Assembly (NCBI GenBank): GCA_947491935.1
Contig: CANLLF010000003.1
Span: forward strand, 706,397 to 770,396
Origin: an uncultured Roseicyclus sp.
GTDB lineage: Bacteria; Pseudomonadota; Alphaproteobacteria; Rhodobacterales; Rhodobacteraceae
Direction: 5' to 3'
Length of the DNA stretch: 64,000 nucleotides
In this document: positions 12,343 to 20,336 of the stretch, piece by piece
Position numbering within the stretch: the first letter of the stretch is position 1
How the letters are laid out: each line of letters opens with the position of its first letter
Position numbers and translations under genes: made by a program
Notes under the pieces: model-generated
Databases searched by the model: none
What the model was told of the DNA's origin: nothing
Seen by the model: the letters and a program-made list of their open reading frames with translations, nothing else

Positions 12343-13485
12343 ATGGCGCTCGACCAATTCAGCGGCCTCAATTCCCTGGGCTTTGCCAAGGCGCCCGCCG
12401 AAACCCGTGTGGTGGTGGCGATGTCCGGCGGCGTGGATTCGTCGGTTGTGGCCGCGCAACTGGCCGAGGAAGGTTATGACGTCGTGGGCGTCACCCTGCA
12501 GCTTTACGACCACGGCGCGGCCCTGGCCAAAAAGGGCGCGTGCTGTGCAGGTCGTGACATACACGATGCCGCGCGGGTGGCCGAGACGATGGGCTTTCCA
12601 CATTACGTCCTAGATTACGAAAACGTCTTCAAGGATGCCGTGATCGATGAATTCGCCGACAGTTATCTGGCCGGGGCCACACCTGTGCCTTGCATCCGTT
12701 GCAACGAACGGGTGAAGTTCAAGGATTTGCTGGCCACCGCCAAGGATCTGGACGCCGATTGCATGGCCACGGGCCATTACATCCAGCGCAAGATGGGTGC
12801 GGAAAAGGCGGAGCTGCATTCCGCGGCCGATGCGGCGCGCGATCAGTCCTACTTCCTGTTCTCGACAACGCAAGAGCAGCTCGATTACCTGCGCTTCCCG
12901 CTGGGGCATCTTGCGTCGAAGGCCGAAACCCGCGCCTTGGCCGCGAAATACGGGCTGAGCGTGGCCGACAAGCCAGACAGCCAGGACATCTGCTTCGTGC
13001 CGAACGGCGATTATGCCTCGGTGATCGAGAAACTGCGCCCCGGCGCGGCCGATCCCGGTGAGATCGTGGATATGGACAGCAACGTGCTGGCAGAACATCG
13101 CGGCGTGATCCACTACACGATCGGTCAGCGGCGCGGTTTGGGCATCGGTGGGCTTGAGACACCGCTTTACGTGGTCAAGCTCGATCCCGATACGCGCCGG
13201 GTGATCGTCGGCCCGAAAGAGGCGCTCAGCACCCGGACCGTGCCGGTGCGTGAGATCAATTGGCTTGGCGATACCCCCTTCGATAGCCAAGACGTGTGGG
13301 AGCTGGAGGTCAAGATCCGCTCCACCCGCCCGCCGCGCGCGGCCACCATCCGGCCGATCTCGGCAACGGAGGCCGAAGTGGAGCTGGTTGCGGCCGAGGA
13401 AGGCGTCAGCCCGGGCCAGGCCTGCGTCTTCTACGCCCCCGATGGCGGTCGGATCTTCGGGGGCGGCTGGATTCACAAGGGCTGA
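12343..13485 (+). CDS. mnmA: tRNA-specific 2-thiouridylase MnmA
   Basis: A 380-residue enzyme that thiolates U34 of Lys, Glu and Gln tRNAs to s2U, taking sulfur from the cysteine desulfurase relay. The PP-loop [18 protein letters not shown] (~residues 23-40) binds ATP. Catalytic cysteines are in [14 protein letters not shown] and in [13 protein letters not shown]. The central ATGHYIQRK and [14 protein letters not shown] blocks are also diagnostic. Length is normal. It diverges from sciP across 129 bases. Confidence 0.97.
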   Translation: MALDQFSGLNSLGFAKAPAETRVVVAMSGGVDSSVVAAQLAEEGYDVVGVTLQLYDHGAALAKKGACCAGRDIHDAARVAETMGFPHYVLDYENVFKDAVIDEFADSYLAGATPVPCIRCNERVKFKDLLATAKDLDADCMATGHYIQRKMGAEKAELHSAADAARDQSYFLFSTTQEQLDYLRFPLGHLASKAETRALAAKYGLSVADKPDSQDICFVPNGDYASVIEKLRPGAADPGEIVDMDSNVLAEHRGVIHYTIGQRRGLGIGGLETPLYVVKLDPDTRRVIVGPKEALSTRTVPVREINWLGDTPFDSQDVWELEVKIRSTRPPRAATIRPISATEAEVELVAAEEGVSPGQACVFYAPDGGRIFGGGWIHKG

Positions 13486-13494
13486 GGCCGCCCG

Positions 13495-14193
13495 TCACGT
13501 TCCGCCGCCCATCAGGAAGCTGCGAAATTGTAGCGATTGGTGGCCAAGCGTCAGTGTGATCCGGCCGCTTTCCACGAAGGTCACGCTGTCATCGCGACCG
13601 CCGGTTCCGGTCAGTTCAAATCCGTCCGGGCCGTAGAGTGATCGGGAAAACTGGGTGTTGGCGGTGGAAGACACGCTGTCGAAGACCTGCTCAAGCGCGG
13701 CTTGCGCCTCCGCTTCCGGCACAATCGGAACCACGCGCGCATCGTCCCAGACAAAGGTGCAATGGAGCCGCGCAACGGCCCCGTCCGGCCAGACCGCCTC
13801 ATCATCGGAAAGCGGAAGCGCCTCGCTGAACAACTGGAACATGGTGGCCGCGGTGTAACCCAGTTCCAGAAACGCATCGCGTGTGGCCAGCCCATACCGC
13901 GCGCAGGCAAAGATCGCCCCGGCATTGCGCCGCCCCGTCTCGGGCCCGAAGGTGCCACCGATGGCCCATAGGAACGGATCGGGATGGGGCGTGTCGACCG
14001 GGCCGGATTGCCGGATCCGGGTAGGGAGCGCCCCGGCCAGGGCATCGATGAAGGGGGCCTCCGCCAGAAAGGGCAGTTCGGCCAGATCCAGAACCGCGCC
14101 CATCGGTATGGGGCGCGGCGCGCCCTCGTCCTGCGCCGCAACAGGCGTCATGGTGGCCAGCAGAAGGGCAAGGACATAGGCAAGTCGGGTCAT
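13495..14193 (-). CDS. Periplasmic protein of unknown function
   Basis: A 232-residue protein with a signal peptide (MTRLAYVLALLLATMTPVAAQ, cleavage after VAA/AAQ). The mature part has two cysteines (FACARYG and LHCTFVW) and no recognised domain. It converges with mnmA, ending nine bases beyond it. Orientation, codon use and the signal peptide support a real gene, but function is unknown. Confidence 0.7.
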   Translation of the reverse strand: MTRLAYVLALLLATMTPVAAQDEGAPRPIPMGAVLDLAELPFLAEAPFIDALAGALPTRIRQSGPVDTPHPDPFLWAIGGTFGPETGRRNAGAIFACARYGLATRDAFLELGYTAATMFQLFSEALPLSDDEAVWPDGAVARLHCTFVWDDARVVPIVPEAEAQAALEQVFDSVSSTANTQFSRSLYGPDGFELTGTGGRDDSVTFVESGRITLTLGHQSLQFRSFLMGGGT

Positions 14194-14285
14194 CGGCGGT
14201 CTTATAGGGTGCTTTGGGCGGCAAAGACGATAGCTAGCACGCTGAGCACCGCGTTCGGGCCGATCAACCAGGAGGTGGGGAAAAT

Positions 14286-14362
14286 TGGCGCGGTTGACGG
14301 GGCTCGAACCCGCGACCCCCGGCGTGACAGGCCGGTACTCTAACCAACTGAGCTACAACCGC
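14286..14362 (-). tRNA. tRNA-Asp (GTC)
   Basis: A 77-base cloverleaf read on the minus strand: acceptor GCGGTTG/CAACCGC, D-arm AGCTCAGTTGGTTAGAGT, anticodon loop CTGTCAC with anticodon GTC, T-arm GCGGGTTCGAGCCCCGT, discriminator G, and an encoded CCA. It is the second of a tandem pair. GTC tRNA-Asp is a queuosine substrate, relevant to gluQ, tgt and queA in this window. Confidence 0.97.
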
Positions 14363-14397
14363 GCATCGCGCCGTGGGCAATCGCAAGTGCAGGATGG

Positions 14398-14474
14398 TGG
14401 CGCGGTTGACGGGGCTCGAACCCGCGACCCCCGGCGTGACAGGCCGGTACTCTAACCAACTGAGCTACAACCGC
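14398..14474 (-). tRNA. tRNA-Asp (GTC), upstream copy
   Basis: Same 77-base sequence as the copy at 14286-14362, with encoded CCA, separated from it by 35 bases. The two are probably processed from one transcript. The identity over the whole gene indicates a tandem duplication kept identical. Confidence 0.97.
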
Positions 14475-14617
14475 TCACCCTGCACCGGAAAACTCCGGCG
14501 TGAGGGGCGGTTTAAGACCCGCCGCTGACCCCGTCAAGCGCCGTTCCGGGGCGGCAGCGTTGTTTATCGGAATAATCGCGACGCACCGGCCCCGGGCGCC
14601 ACGAAATCCGTGCCGCC

Positions 14618-15592
14618 CTACCCCCGGCGGATCGGGCGCTCGGCGGCTGGCCCAACCCCGGCACGCTGCTTTTCGCGGGCAAAGACGTAAAGCCCCGCCC
14701 CCGCAATCAACACCGTGCCAAGCAGCATCACCCAGCCGGGCCGTTCGCCGAAAACCAACCACCCGAACCCGATCGCCATCGGCAGCGCCGCATATTCATA
14801 AGACGCCACCGTCGCCGCCTGCCCCAGCCTGTAGGCCTGGCTCAGGCAATAGCCGATCGCGGCCGACATCGCGCCCAGAACGGCGAATTTCCAGATGTCT
14901 TCCGGCGCGGGCCAGATCCAGGCACGCAGGAGGAAGATCAGGCTTTCGCTCTCCACGCCTTCCGCGAACCGCCCGTCGCCTGCAATAACGTAGAACGTCA
15001 ACGACACCACGATGAACGCAGCTTGAATATAAATCGCCATGGCCGAGGCCGCCGAGGCCGCGCCCAGTTTGCGCGTCATCACCTGCATACCCGCATAACA
15101 GGCCGCCGCCGCCACCGGCAAAAGCAGTGCACCGCGCGGCACGTCGCCCCAATCGACGCCGGGCGCCATCATTACACCGACACCCAGAAGGCCGATCAGC
15201 ACCGCGACGATCCGGTGCGGGCCCACCTTTTCGCCCAGAACCGGGATCGCCAGAAGCGTGATGAAAAGGGGCGCCACGAAAAACAACGCCGTCGCCGCGC
15301 CCAGCGGCATCGTGGCAAGCGCCGCGAAGTAAAGCATGTTGGCGGTCACGATCAGCAGCGCCCGCACCGCATGCAATCCCGGCATCGCCGTGCGCAACAA
15401 CCGCACGCCGCCTTCCGCCCAAAGGATGCAGGACGTCAGGACGATCCCTATGACAGAGCGCACGAACACCATCTGATGCAGGGGATAACCGCCCGACAGC
15501 AGCTTGATCAGCATGTCGTTGATCGAGATACACACCATGGCAATGAGGATCAGGACAATGGCGCGGACCGGCGTGGATGCCTCGGCGTTCAT
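14618..15592 (-). CDS. DMT (EamA) family permease
   Basis: A 324-residue inner-membrane protein with about ten hydrophobic helices arranged as two EamA repeats (first ~10-145, second ~160-305). A GEKVGPHRIVAVLIGLLGV block ends the first repeat and FGERPGWVMLLGTVLIAGAG ends the second. Such proteins export small metabolites; the substrate is not predictable. Its start overlaps the stop of the acetyltransferase gene by four bases (ATGA), so they form an operon. The C terminus is basic (PAAERPIRRG). Confidence 0.88.
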   Translation of the reverse strand: MNAEASTPVRAIVLILIAMVCISINDMLIKLLSGGYPLHQMVFVRSVIGIVLTSCILWAEGGVRLLRTAMPGLHAVRALLIVTANMLYFAALATMPLGAATALFFVAPLFITLLAIPVLGEKVGPHRIVAVLIGLLGVGVMMAPGVDWGDVPRGALLLPVAAAACYAGMQVMTRKLGAASAASAMAIYIQAAFIVVSLTFYVIAGDGRFAEGVESESLIFLLRAWIWPAPEDIWKFAVLGAMSAAIGYCLSQAYRLGQAATVASYEYAALPMAIGFGWLVFGERPGWVMLLGTVLIAGAGLYVFAREKQRAGVGPAAERPIRRG

Positions 15593-16107
15593 TGCACCTC
15601 ACCGCTGAGCCGATGGATCAGCGCATCTGTATCGGGCCAATCGACCCGCACCGCAGGCACGGATACGCCCAGAATACGGTCATCAAATGGCTCCCCTTCC
15701 ACACCACCCCAGCCGCGATAAATCGTGCGCGCCACCTTGTTGGCGCAGAGCACCTCGAGGCAGAGCGGGCCGGGCAAGGCGAGAACGGCGTTGGCCGACA
15801 TCAAGGCGCGGCCCACCCCCATGGTGCGGGCAACGGGATCGACATGGAGATTGTCGAGAAAGCTGAACCCGTCCGGATCATCGGCCACCATCGCCGAAAA
15901 CCCCAACAACTCGCCATCGTCGTCATGGGCCACATGGACATGGGCCTGGCCAAGGTAACCGGGCTGCCACTTTTCCTCCATGAACGCGGTCAACCGTTTC
16001 CCCAGCGCGATCTGCGGCAGGACGCCCGCATATTCACGGCGCCAGTTTGCCTCGTGCAGATGGGCGATGGCAGGCAGGTCAGAGGGTCTGGCGGGGCGGA
16101 CATGCAT
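15589..16107 (-). CDS. GNAT family N-acetyltransferase
   Basis: A 172-residue protein starting MHVRPARPSDLPAIAHLHEANWRR, the usual GNAT opening. The acetyl-CoA pyrophosphate loop is in LHVDPVARTMGVGRALM (RxxGxGxA-like), preceded by the beta-4 strand GFSAMVADD. Substrate unknown. The longer frame to 16266 runs into the pirin gene and is not used. It is coupled to the DMT permease downstream, which may export the acetylated product or a related metabolite. Confidence 0.85.
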   Translation of the reverse strand: MHVRPARPSDLPAIAHLHEANWRREYAGVLPQIALGKRLTAFMEEKWQPGYLGQAHVHVAHDDDGELLGFSAMVADDPDGFSFLDNLHVDPVARTMGVGRALMSANAVLALPGPLCLEVLCANKVARTIYRGWGGVEGEPFDDRILGVSVPAVRVDWPDTDALIHRLSGEVQ

Positions 16108-16204
16108 GGCGCGACGGTGCCCCCGGGCGGCCCGGACGGCAAGGGGCATTTCACAGGCTTCACACCCGTTCGACCTCAGGGCAGCCCCGCTATGGCACCA
16201 TGGC

Positions 16205-17143
16205 TCAGCGCTCGGGCAGCGGGATAAACTCGTCGGCATCGGTGGGCGGCAGCTGGAACCGGCCATGTTGCCAATCGCCCTGCCGCCAGGCCTCTTTCGC
16301 CTCTTCGATGCGCTCCTTGGAGGACGCCACGAAATTCCACCAGATATGCCGCGGGCCCTCCAGTGTTTCGCCGCCCAGGATCATCACCCGCGCGCCCTCA
16401 TCCCCTGTTGTCATGGAGATCCGGTCTCCGGGGCGGAACACCATCATCTGGCCCTTCTCGAAGACCTGCCCGGCGACGGTGACCGACCCATCCACCACGT
16501 AAGCCCCGCGATCTTCGTGATCGTCAGGCATCGGCAGCTTGGCCCCGGCCTCCAACAGTGCATCGGCATAGAACATCTCAGACGGGGTGGAGACCGGCGC
16601 GGCCTGCCCGAACGCCGTCCCAAGGATCAGGCGCAGCTTTTTGCCGTCCCCTTCCAGCAACGGCAGGTCGGCCTTCGCGGCATGGACAAACTCCGGCGCA
16701 TTGTCCTCGGCATCCTTGGGCAGCGCGATCCAGGTCTGGATGCCAGACAGCCGGTAAGGTTCGCGTAGCATCTCACCGTCGATCCGCTCGGAATGGGTGA
16801 TCCCATGGCCCGCCGTCATCAGGTTCACCGCACCCGGTTCGATCCACTGATCGGTGCCGAGGCTGTCGCGGTGATGAAACTTGCCCTCATAAAGGTAGGT
16901 TACGGTCGACAGGCCGATATGGGGATGCGGCCGAATATCGACGCCCTGCCCGGTGATGAATTCCGCAGGCCCCATCTGATCGAAGAAGATGAACGGGCCG
17001 ACCATCTGCCGCTTGGGCGCGGGCAAGGCGCGGCGCACCTCGAAATCGCCCAGATCCCGCGCGCGGGGCACAATCACGGTTTCGATGGCGTCCACGTCAT
17101 CGCCGGTGGGGCAATCAGGATCGAGAGCGGGATTCCAGCTCAT
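16205..17143 (-). CDS. Pirin family protein
   Basis: A 312-residue bicupin. The N-terminal cupin carries the metal-binding pattern DIRPHPHIGLSTVTYLYEG and HRDSLG, with the pirin signature MTAGHGITHSER. The C-terminal pirin_C domain follows (GGETLEGPRHIWWNFVASSKERI). Bacterial pirins bind iron; some act as quercetinases or redox-sensing regulators. The start is the ATG at 17143, following AAAGGAGCC on the minus strand; the upstream extension to 17206 is unsupported. Confidence 0.92.
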   Translation of the reverse strand: MSWNPALDPDCPTGDDVDAIETVIVPRARDLGDFEVRRALPAPKRQMVGPFIFFDQMGPAEFITGQGVDIRPHPHIGLSTVTYLYEGKFHHRDSLGTDQWIEPGAVNLMTAGHGITHSERIDGEMLREPYRLSGIQTWIALPKDAEDNAPEFVHAAKADLPLLEGDGKKLRLILGTAFGQAAPVSTPSEMFYADALLEAGAKLPMPDDHEDRGAYVVDGSVTVAGQVFEKGQMMVFRPGDRISMTTGDEGARVMILGGETLEGPRHIWWNFVASSKERIEEAKEAWRQGDWQHGRFQLPPTDADEFIPLPER

Positions 17144-17246
17144 GGCGCGGGCTCCTTTCGGCGTTGGTGTCGGTGAACAGGTAGCGCCACATTGTCCGCG
17201 CGCCAATTCCCGCCCGCCGAACCTGTTCTGTGCGCATTCGCACGGA

Positions 17247-17612
17247 TTATACGGCTTTCAGCCCGAAGAGTTCGACACCGCTGACAGGTTGCTGTTTCTG
17301 AGCCAGTTGAATGCCCGTGATGATCCGCACCACGGTCCAGACAATCCAGAACAGGATCACCAGCATACCGATCAGAATGAAGGTCAGGATAATCCCGATC
17401 GTCAGGATCAGAAGGCCCCACCAGAAGGTGCGGATTTGGAAATCCAGATGGCTGTCGAGCACCGGATCCTTGCCCCGCTCCACATAGGCGTAGACAAGGC
17501 CGCCAATCGCCACGAAGGGCACAAAGAAGCTGCCGGCATAGACAAGGTAGATGATGATGGCCGGTTGCAATGGATTGCCCTGGCCCGGGGGCATGATCTT
17601 GGTGTCGCTCAT
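17247..17612 (-). CDS. DUF4870-like small membrane protein
   Basis: A 121-residue protein with three hydrophobic segments (IIIYLVYAGSFFVPFVAIGG, FWWGLLILTIGIILTFILIG and a following LFWIVWTVVRII). The layout, with a charged loop HLDFQIRTFWW, is typical of DUF4870. The start is the ATG at 17612 (MSDTKIMPPG). Function is unknown in the family. Confidence 0.75.
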   Translation of the reverse strand: MSDTKIMPPGQGNPLQPAIIIYLVYAGSFFVPFVAIGGLVYAYVERGKDPVLDSHLDFQIRTFWWGLLILTIGIILTFILIGMLVILFWIVWTVVRIITGIQLAQKQQPVSGVELFGLKAV

Positions 17613-17814
17613 CCGAGGTCCTGTCCTGTCTGCGGAATTGCGTGGAGTGTGGCCATGACCGGATGGGCGGGTCAAGGCGAAGGGACGGTCGTTGCCCTGA
17701 GATGTGGCTTATGTGGACCCGTGCCCGCGCACAAACCTGCCGTCGGGCCCATACAATCTCGCCGCGCGCGAACTGTTGGTTACCAAGCGACCTGCCTGCG
17801 GCAGAACGCTTGAG

Positions 17815-17890
17815 TGGTGGGTGGTGAGGGGCTCGAACCCCCGACATCCTCGGTGTAAACGAGACGCTCTACCAACTGAGCTAACCACCC
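17815..17890 (-). tRNA. tRNA-Val (TAC)
   Basis: A 76-base cloverleaf on the minus strand: acceptor GGGTGGT/ACCACCC, D-arm GCTCAGTTGGTAGAGC, anticodon loop TTTACAC (anticodon TAC), T-arm GGGGGTTCGAGCCCCT, discriminator A, encoded CCA. Confidence 0.97.
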
Positions 17891-17935
17891 ATTCCGACGC
17901 GCCTGATAGCGCGGCGGCGGGGCGTCGGGCAAGGG

Positions 17936-18544
17936 TCAATCTTGCATCATCGGGCGCAGAATACGCTCCTCCCCATCCGCCAGCGCATAGATCACCCCCT
18001 GATCGTGGCCCTGGGCCGCCATATCACTCCGATCGAGGCCGCGAAGAAGCCCTCGCAGCATCAGCGACGTGATGCCATGGGTCACGCAGATGGTGGGCCG
18101 GGTGAGGCCTTGGATGAACGGGACAAGGCGGGCGTGCAGCGCCTCGAAATCCTCGCCCGCCGGAGCCGCGAGGGACATCTCGAAGATATTCGGCATGGAT
18201 TGCGCCACGGCATCACGGGCCAGAATATCGGCACGCAGGCGGCCCTGCCACGCGCCCATATGCACCTCCGCCAACCGGGGATCGATCCGGTGCGGCAGGT
18301 CGACGGCCCCCGCGGCCTCCGCCGCAAGCGCCCAGGTTGTGCGCGTGCGTCCAAGGGGGCTGACGGCCACGTCGATGCCGGGAACATGCGGCAACACCTG
18401 ATCGCGCAGGATCTCCCCCTGCTCCGCCGCTTGTCGCCGCCCCAGATCGGTCAGCGGCGCATCGAGGTTGCCCTGGCACCGCGCCTCGCGGTTCCATTCG
18501 GTTTCCCCGTGGCGCAGGATGTAGAGCGGCGGGTGGTCAAACAT
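17936..18544 (-). CDS. Histidine phosphatase family protein
   Basis: A 202-residue phosphoglycerate-mutase-like enzyme. The catalytic RHG motif is in LYILRHGETEWN near the N terminus, with partner residues in AVSPLGRTRTT, RLAEVHMGAWQG and TICVTHGITSL. The substrate is not predictable. The ATG at 18544 lies within the last codons of soxR (eight-base overlap), suggesting coexpression with soxR. An upstream start at 18565 lies deeper in soxR and is less likely. Confidence 0.88.
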   Translation of the reverse strand: MFDHPPLYILRHGETEWNREARCQGNLDAPLTDLGRRQAAEQGEILRDQVLPHVPGIDVAVSPLGRTRTTWALAAEAAGAVDLPHRIDPRLAEVHMGAWQGRLRADILARDAVAQSMPNIFEMSLAAPAGEDFEALHARLVPFIQGLTRPTICVTHGITSLMLRGLLRGLDRSDMAAQGHDQGVIYALADGEERILRPMMQD

Positions 18545-19031
18545 CCGCAGCCTCACCGCTGGCATCCATTTCCGCCACTTCCGCCGTATCGCCTACCCAA
18601 CGCCGGGGCCCGGCACCATGGGCGCCCATGCGATCATCGGGATTGTAGAGGGGGCAATGGTCCATCGACAGGCAGCCGCAACCGATGCAGGACCCCATCT
18701 GATCGCGCAACCGCAGCAGCGTTTCGATCTGATCATCGAGCCGATCGGCCCAAAGCGTTGCGGCTCTGGCCCAATCCTCGGCCTTGATCCGACCGCCTGG
18801 TAAGTTATCGAACAGCGCCCTGATTTCGCTCAGCGGCACACCCACGGCCTGCGCCGTCCGGATGATCGCCACCCGCCGCAATTCGCGCCGGTCATAACGG
18901 CGGTGATTGGCGTTGGTGCGCCACGACCGGATCAGCCCCTCCGCCTCGTAATAATGCAGGGTCGAGACGGGTACGCCCGCCCGCGCCGCCATCTCTCCGA
19001 CGCTCAGATCTTTTGCAACCTTGGATGACAT
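18537..19031 (-). CDS. soxR: Redox-sensing regulator SoxR
   Basis: A 164-residue MerR-family activator. The winged helix (~10-75) starts LSVGEMAARAGVPVSTLHYYE and is followed by a dimerisation helix. The [2Fe-2S] ligands Cys115, Cys118, Cys120 and Cys126 form the SoxR pattern CIGCGCLSMDHC. Oxidation of the cluster by redox-cycling compounds switches on promoters with a 19-bp spacer. A perfect SoxR box lies in the divergent intergenic region. It overlaps the phosphatase gene by eight bases. Confidence 0.95.
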   Translation of the reverse strand: MSSKVAKDLSVGEMAARAGVPVSTLHYYEAEGLIRSWRTNANHRRYDRRELRRVAIIRTAQAVGVPLSEIRALFDNLPGGRIKAEDWARAATLWADRLDDQIETLLRLRDQMGSCIGCGCLSMDHCPLYNPDDRMGAHGAGPRRWVGDTAEVAEMDASGEAADV

Positions 19032-19041
19032 TAGGCCTTTA

Positions 19042-19059
19042 CCTCAAGTGAACTTGAGG
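19042..19059. promoter_or_regulatory. SoxR box with 19-bp-spaced promoter
   Basis: CCTCAAGTGAACTTGAGG is a perfect SoxR palindrome (8-bp arms, 2-bp centre). On the plus strand it lies between TTTACC (19038-19043) and TAGCGT (19063-19068), exactly 19 bases apart, the overlong spacer of MerR/SoxR targets. The activated direction therefore appears to be rightward, into the two small genes at 19104 and 19312. The site is also 11 bases from the soxR start and may repress soxR. Confidence 0.9.
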
Positions 19060-19103
19060 TCGTAGCGTCCTGTAATCGCAATGATTCGCCAAGAGGTATT
19101 CCC

Positions 19104-19307
19104 ATGTCCATCCAGTTTTTGATGAACCGCCCCGTTTCCCATCCCCGCCCCCTGAGCGCGTCGCGGCTGTGGCGCCGCTGGCTGCTGCGCGCCGCCAAAG
19201 CCCGGCAGATGCGGCACCTGGATCGGGCTTTGCACGACCCGCACCTGGCCCGCGACTTGGGGCTGCCTCCAATCGAGCGCGCGCCCCTGCGCACAGAACT
19301 GTGGTGA
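19104..19307 (+). CDS. DUF1127-like small protein, probable SoxR target
   Basis: A 67-residue basic protein. The C-terminal half (LWRRWLLRAAKARQMRHL, then LHDPHLARDLGLPP) resembles the DUF1127/YjiS motif, an Arg-rich helix followed by a conserved DxGL-type turn. Related small proteins bind RNA or act in stress and phosphate responses in other Alphaproteobacteria. The ATG at 19104 is preceded by AAGAGGTATTCCC. It is the first gene downstream of the SoxR-box promoter, and the next small ORF starts four bases after its stop. Confidence 0.75.
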   Translation: MSIQFLMNRPVSHPRPLSASRLWRRWLLRAAKARQMRHLDRALHDPHLARDLGLPPIERAPLRTELW

Positions 19308-19311
19308 AGAC

Positions 19312-19470
19312 ATGTCCGATATCCTGATCCGCCTGCTCGCCCTGACCCGCCACGGCCCGACGCCGGAGGGGCCTCTCTGCGTCAAATGCATGGACGCGTC
19401 GCTACGCGAGGAACTCGCCAGCCTGTCCCGCGCCGCCGATCTGGCGCAACTGGGAGAAGATGATCCATGA
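19312..19470 (+). CDS. 52-residue CxxC protein, second gene of SoxR mini-operon
   Basis: A 52-codon ORF not reported by ordinary length cut-offs. It starts MSDILIRLLALTRHG, contains the pair CVKC at residues ~24-27, and ends in an acidic helix (REELASLSRAADLAQLGEDD). It begins four bases after the DUF1127-like gene and so is probably read from the same SoxR-controlled promoter. The ribosome-binding site is weak (GTGAAGAC), consistent with translational coupling. A CxxC pair would fit a redox or metal role, but function is unknown. Confidence 0.55.
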   Translation: MSDILIRLLALTRHGPTPEGPLCVKCMDASLREELASLSRAADLAQLGEDDP

Positions 19471-19538
19471 TCAACCGGCAATGATGCAAGTGGGCCGCGT
19501 AGCCCAAACGCTCCACCCGTTACGCATCAAGGGAGACC

Positions 19539-19569
19539 TGGTGGGTGATGAGAGATTTGAACTCCCGAC
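19539..19569 (-). pseudogene. Duplicated 3' end of tRNA-Val (CAC)
   Basis: These 31 bases are identical to 19651-19681: the CCA, discriminator, 3' acceptor arm, full T-arm and part of the variable loop of the tRNA-Val downstream copy. The 5' half is missing. Duplicated tRNA 3' ends on the downstream side are typical attachment-site footprints of tRNA-targeting integrases or of abortive tandem duplication. Only 81 bases separate the copies and no integrase remains. Confidence 0.7.
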
Positions 19570-19650
19570 CCAGAGGTCCCGCCACAGCGGGCCGCGTCGG
19601 TCGGGCCAGCAGCACGTTCAGACGAAGAAGCGAGGCGAGGTGGGAAGGCT

Positions 19651-19725
19651 TGGTGGGTGATGAGAGATTTGAACTCCCGACATCTTCGATGTGAACGAAG
19701 CGCTCTACCACTGAGCTAATCACCC
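19651..19725 (-). tRNA. tRNA-Val (CAC)
   Basis: A 75-base cloverleaf on the minus strand: acceptor GGGTGAT/ATCACCC, D-arm GCTCAGTGGTAGAGC, anticodon loop TTCACAT (anticodon CAC), T-arm GGGAGTTCAAATCTCTC, discriminator A, encoded CCA. Confidence 0.96.
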
Positions 19726-19737
19726 GCCGAGTGGCGG

Positions 19738-20211
19738 CTACTTAGCCCTCATCGCCCGCATTCGCAAGGGGGGCACATCGCCTGCAAACGGCTCGGGTTG
19801 AGCGCGTTTCAGCTTCACCGTCAGGATCCGGCCGTTAGGTTTATCCAGCCGTTTCTTGACCATCAGTTTTCCAAGCGGCGGCACCACAACCTCTTCCGCG
19901 CTGTCGAGCGCCTTGCCAAGCTCATCAAGCATCACATCCATCACCATCTTCACGTCCGAGCGCTTGACCGACACACGGGCCGAGATGGCTTCGATCAGGT
20001 CCGGGCGGCGCAGCCGATCATCGGGTTTCGGTGCCGCGGCCGCGCTCTGCTCCACCACGCCCACGGGGGCCTTGGCGGCGGCGGCTGCCGGCTTGGCCTC
20101 CGATGTGGCGGCGGTGGCGCGGGTGGATTTCGCGGTGCTGCGGCGCGGGCCCGCGGAGGTTGATTTCCGCGCGGTTGTTTTGGTTGCTGCCTTGGTGGTT
20201 TTGGTTGCCAT
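19738..20211 (-). CDS. HU-family DNA-binding protein with basic N-terminal tail
   Basis: A 157-residue protein. Residues 1-~70 are Lys/Thr/Ala-rich and resemble a histone H1-like tail. Residues ~70-150 match the HU/IHF fold (DLIEAISARVSVKRSDVKMVMDVMLDELGKAL in two pieces, then VVVPPLGKLMVKKR). The canonical RNP arm motif of HU is degenerate. Such tailed HU variants compact DNA. The gene sits next to tRNA-Val (CAC) and faces the same way as the polysaccharide deacetylase. Confidence 0.8.
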   Translation of the reverse strand: MATKTTKAATKTTARKSTSAGPRRSTAKSTRATAATSEAKPAAAAAKAPVGVVEQSAAAAPKPDDRLRRPDLIEAISARVSVKRSDVKMVMDVMLDELGKALDSAEEVVVPPLGKLMVKKRLDKPNGRILTVKLKRAQPEPFAGDVPPLRMRAMRAK

Positions 20212-20336
20212 CTTGAGTGCCCCTACTCTCTCCGCTCTGGCGCGTCCTTGGCCGGATCTGCCGCGCGGATTGTTTCCGTTTCATCGACAACGTAGCCGAA
20301 ATCAGGCCGTTAGGCCAGTAGAGCCTGATAATCCGG

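Noticed and set aside
11938-12603. 221-residue version of the SciP frame
   Set aside because: The N-terminal extension overlaps the start of mnmA; the family-length protein starts at 12213.
17159-17231. Inverted GAACAGGT/ACCTGTTC sequences between the pirin and DUF4870 genes
   Set aside because: The arms are ~40 bases apart, with no T-run and no clear promoter relation; possibly chance.
19520-19723. 67-residue minus-strand ORF
   Set aside because: It runs through the tRNA-Val gene and its duplicated fragment, so it is not protein-coding.
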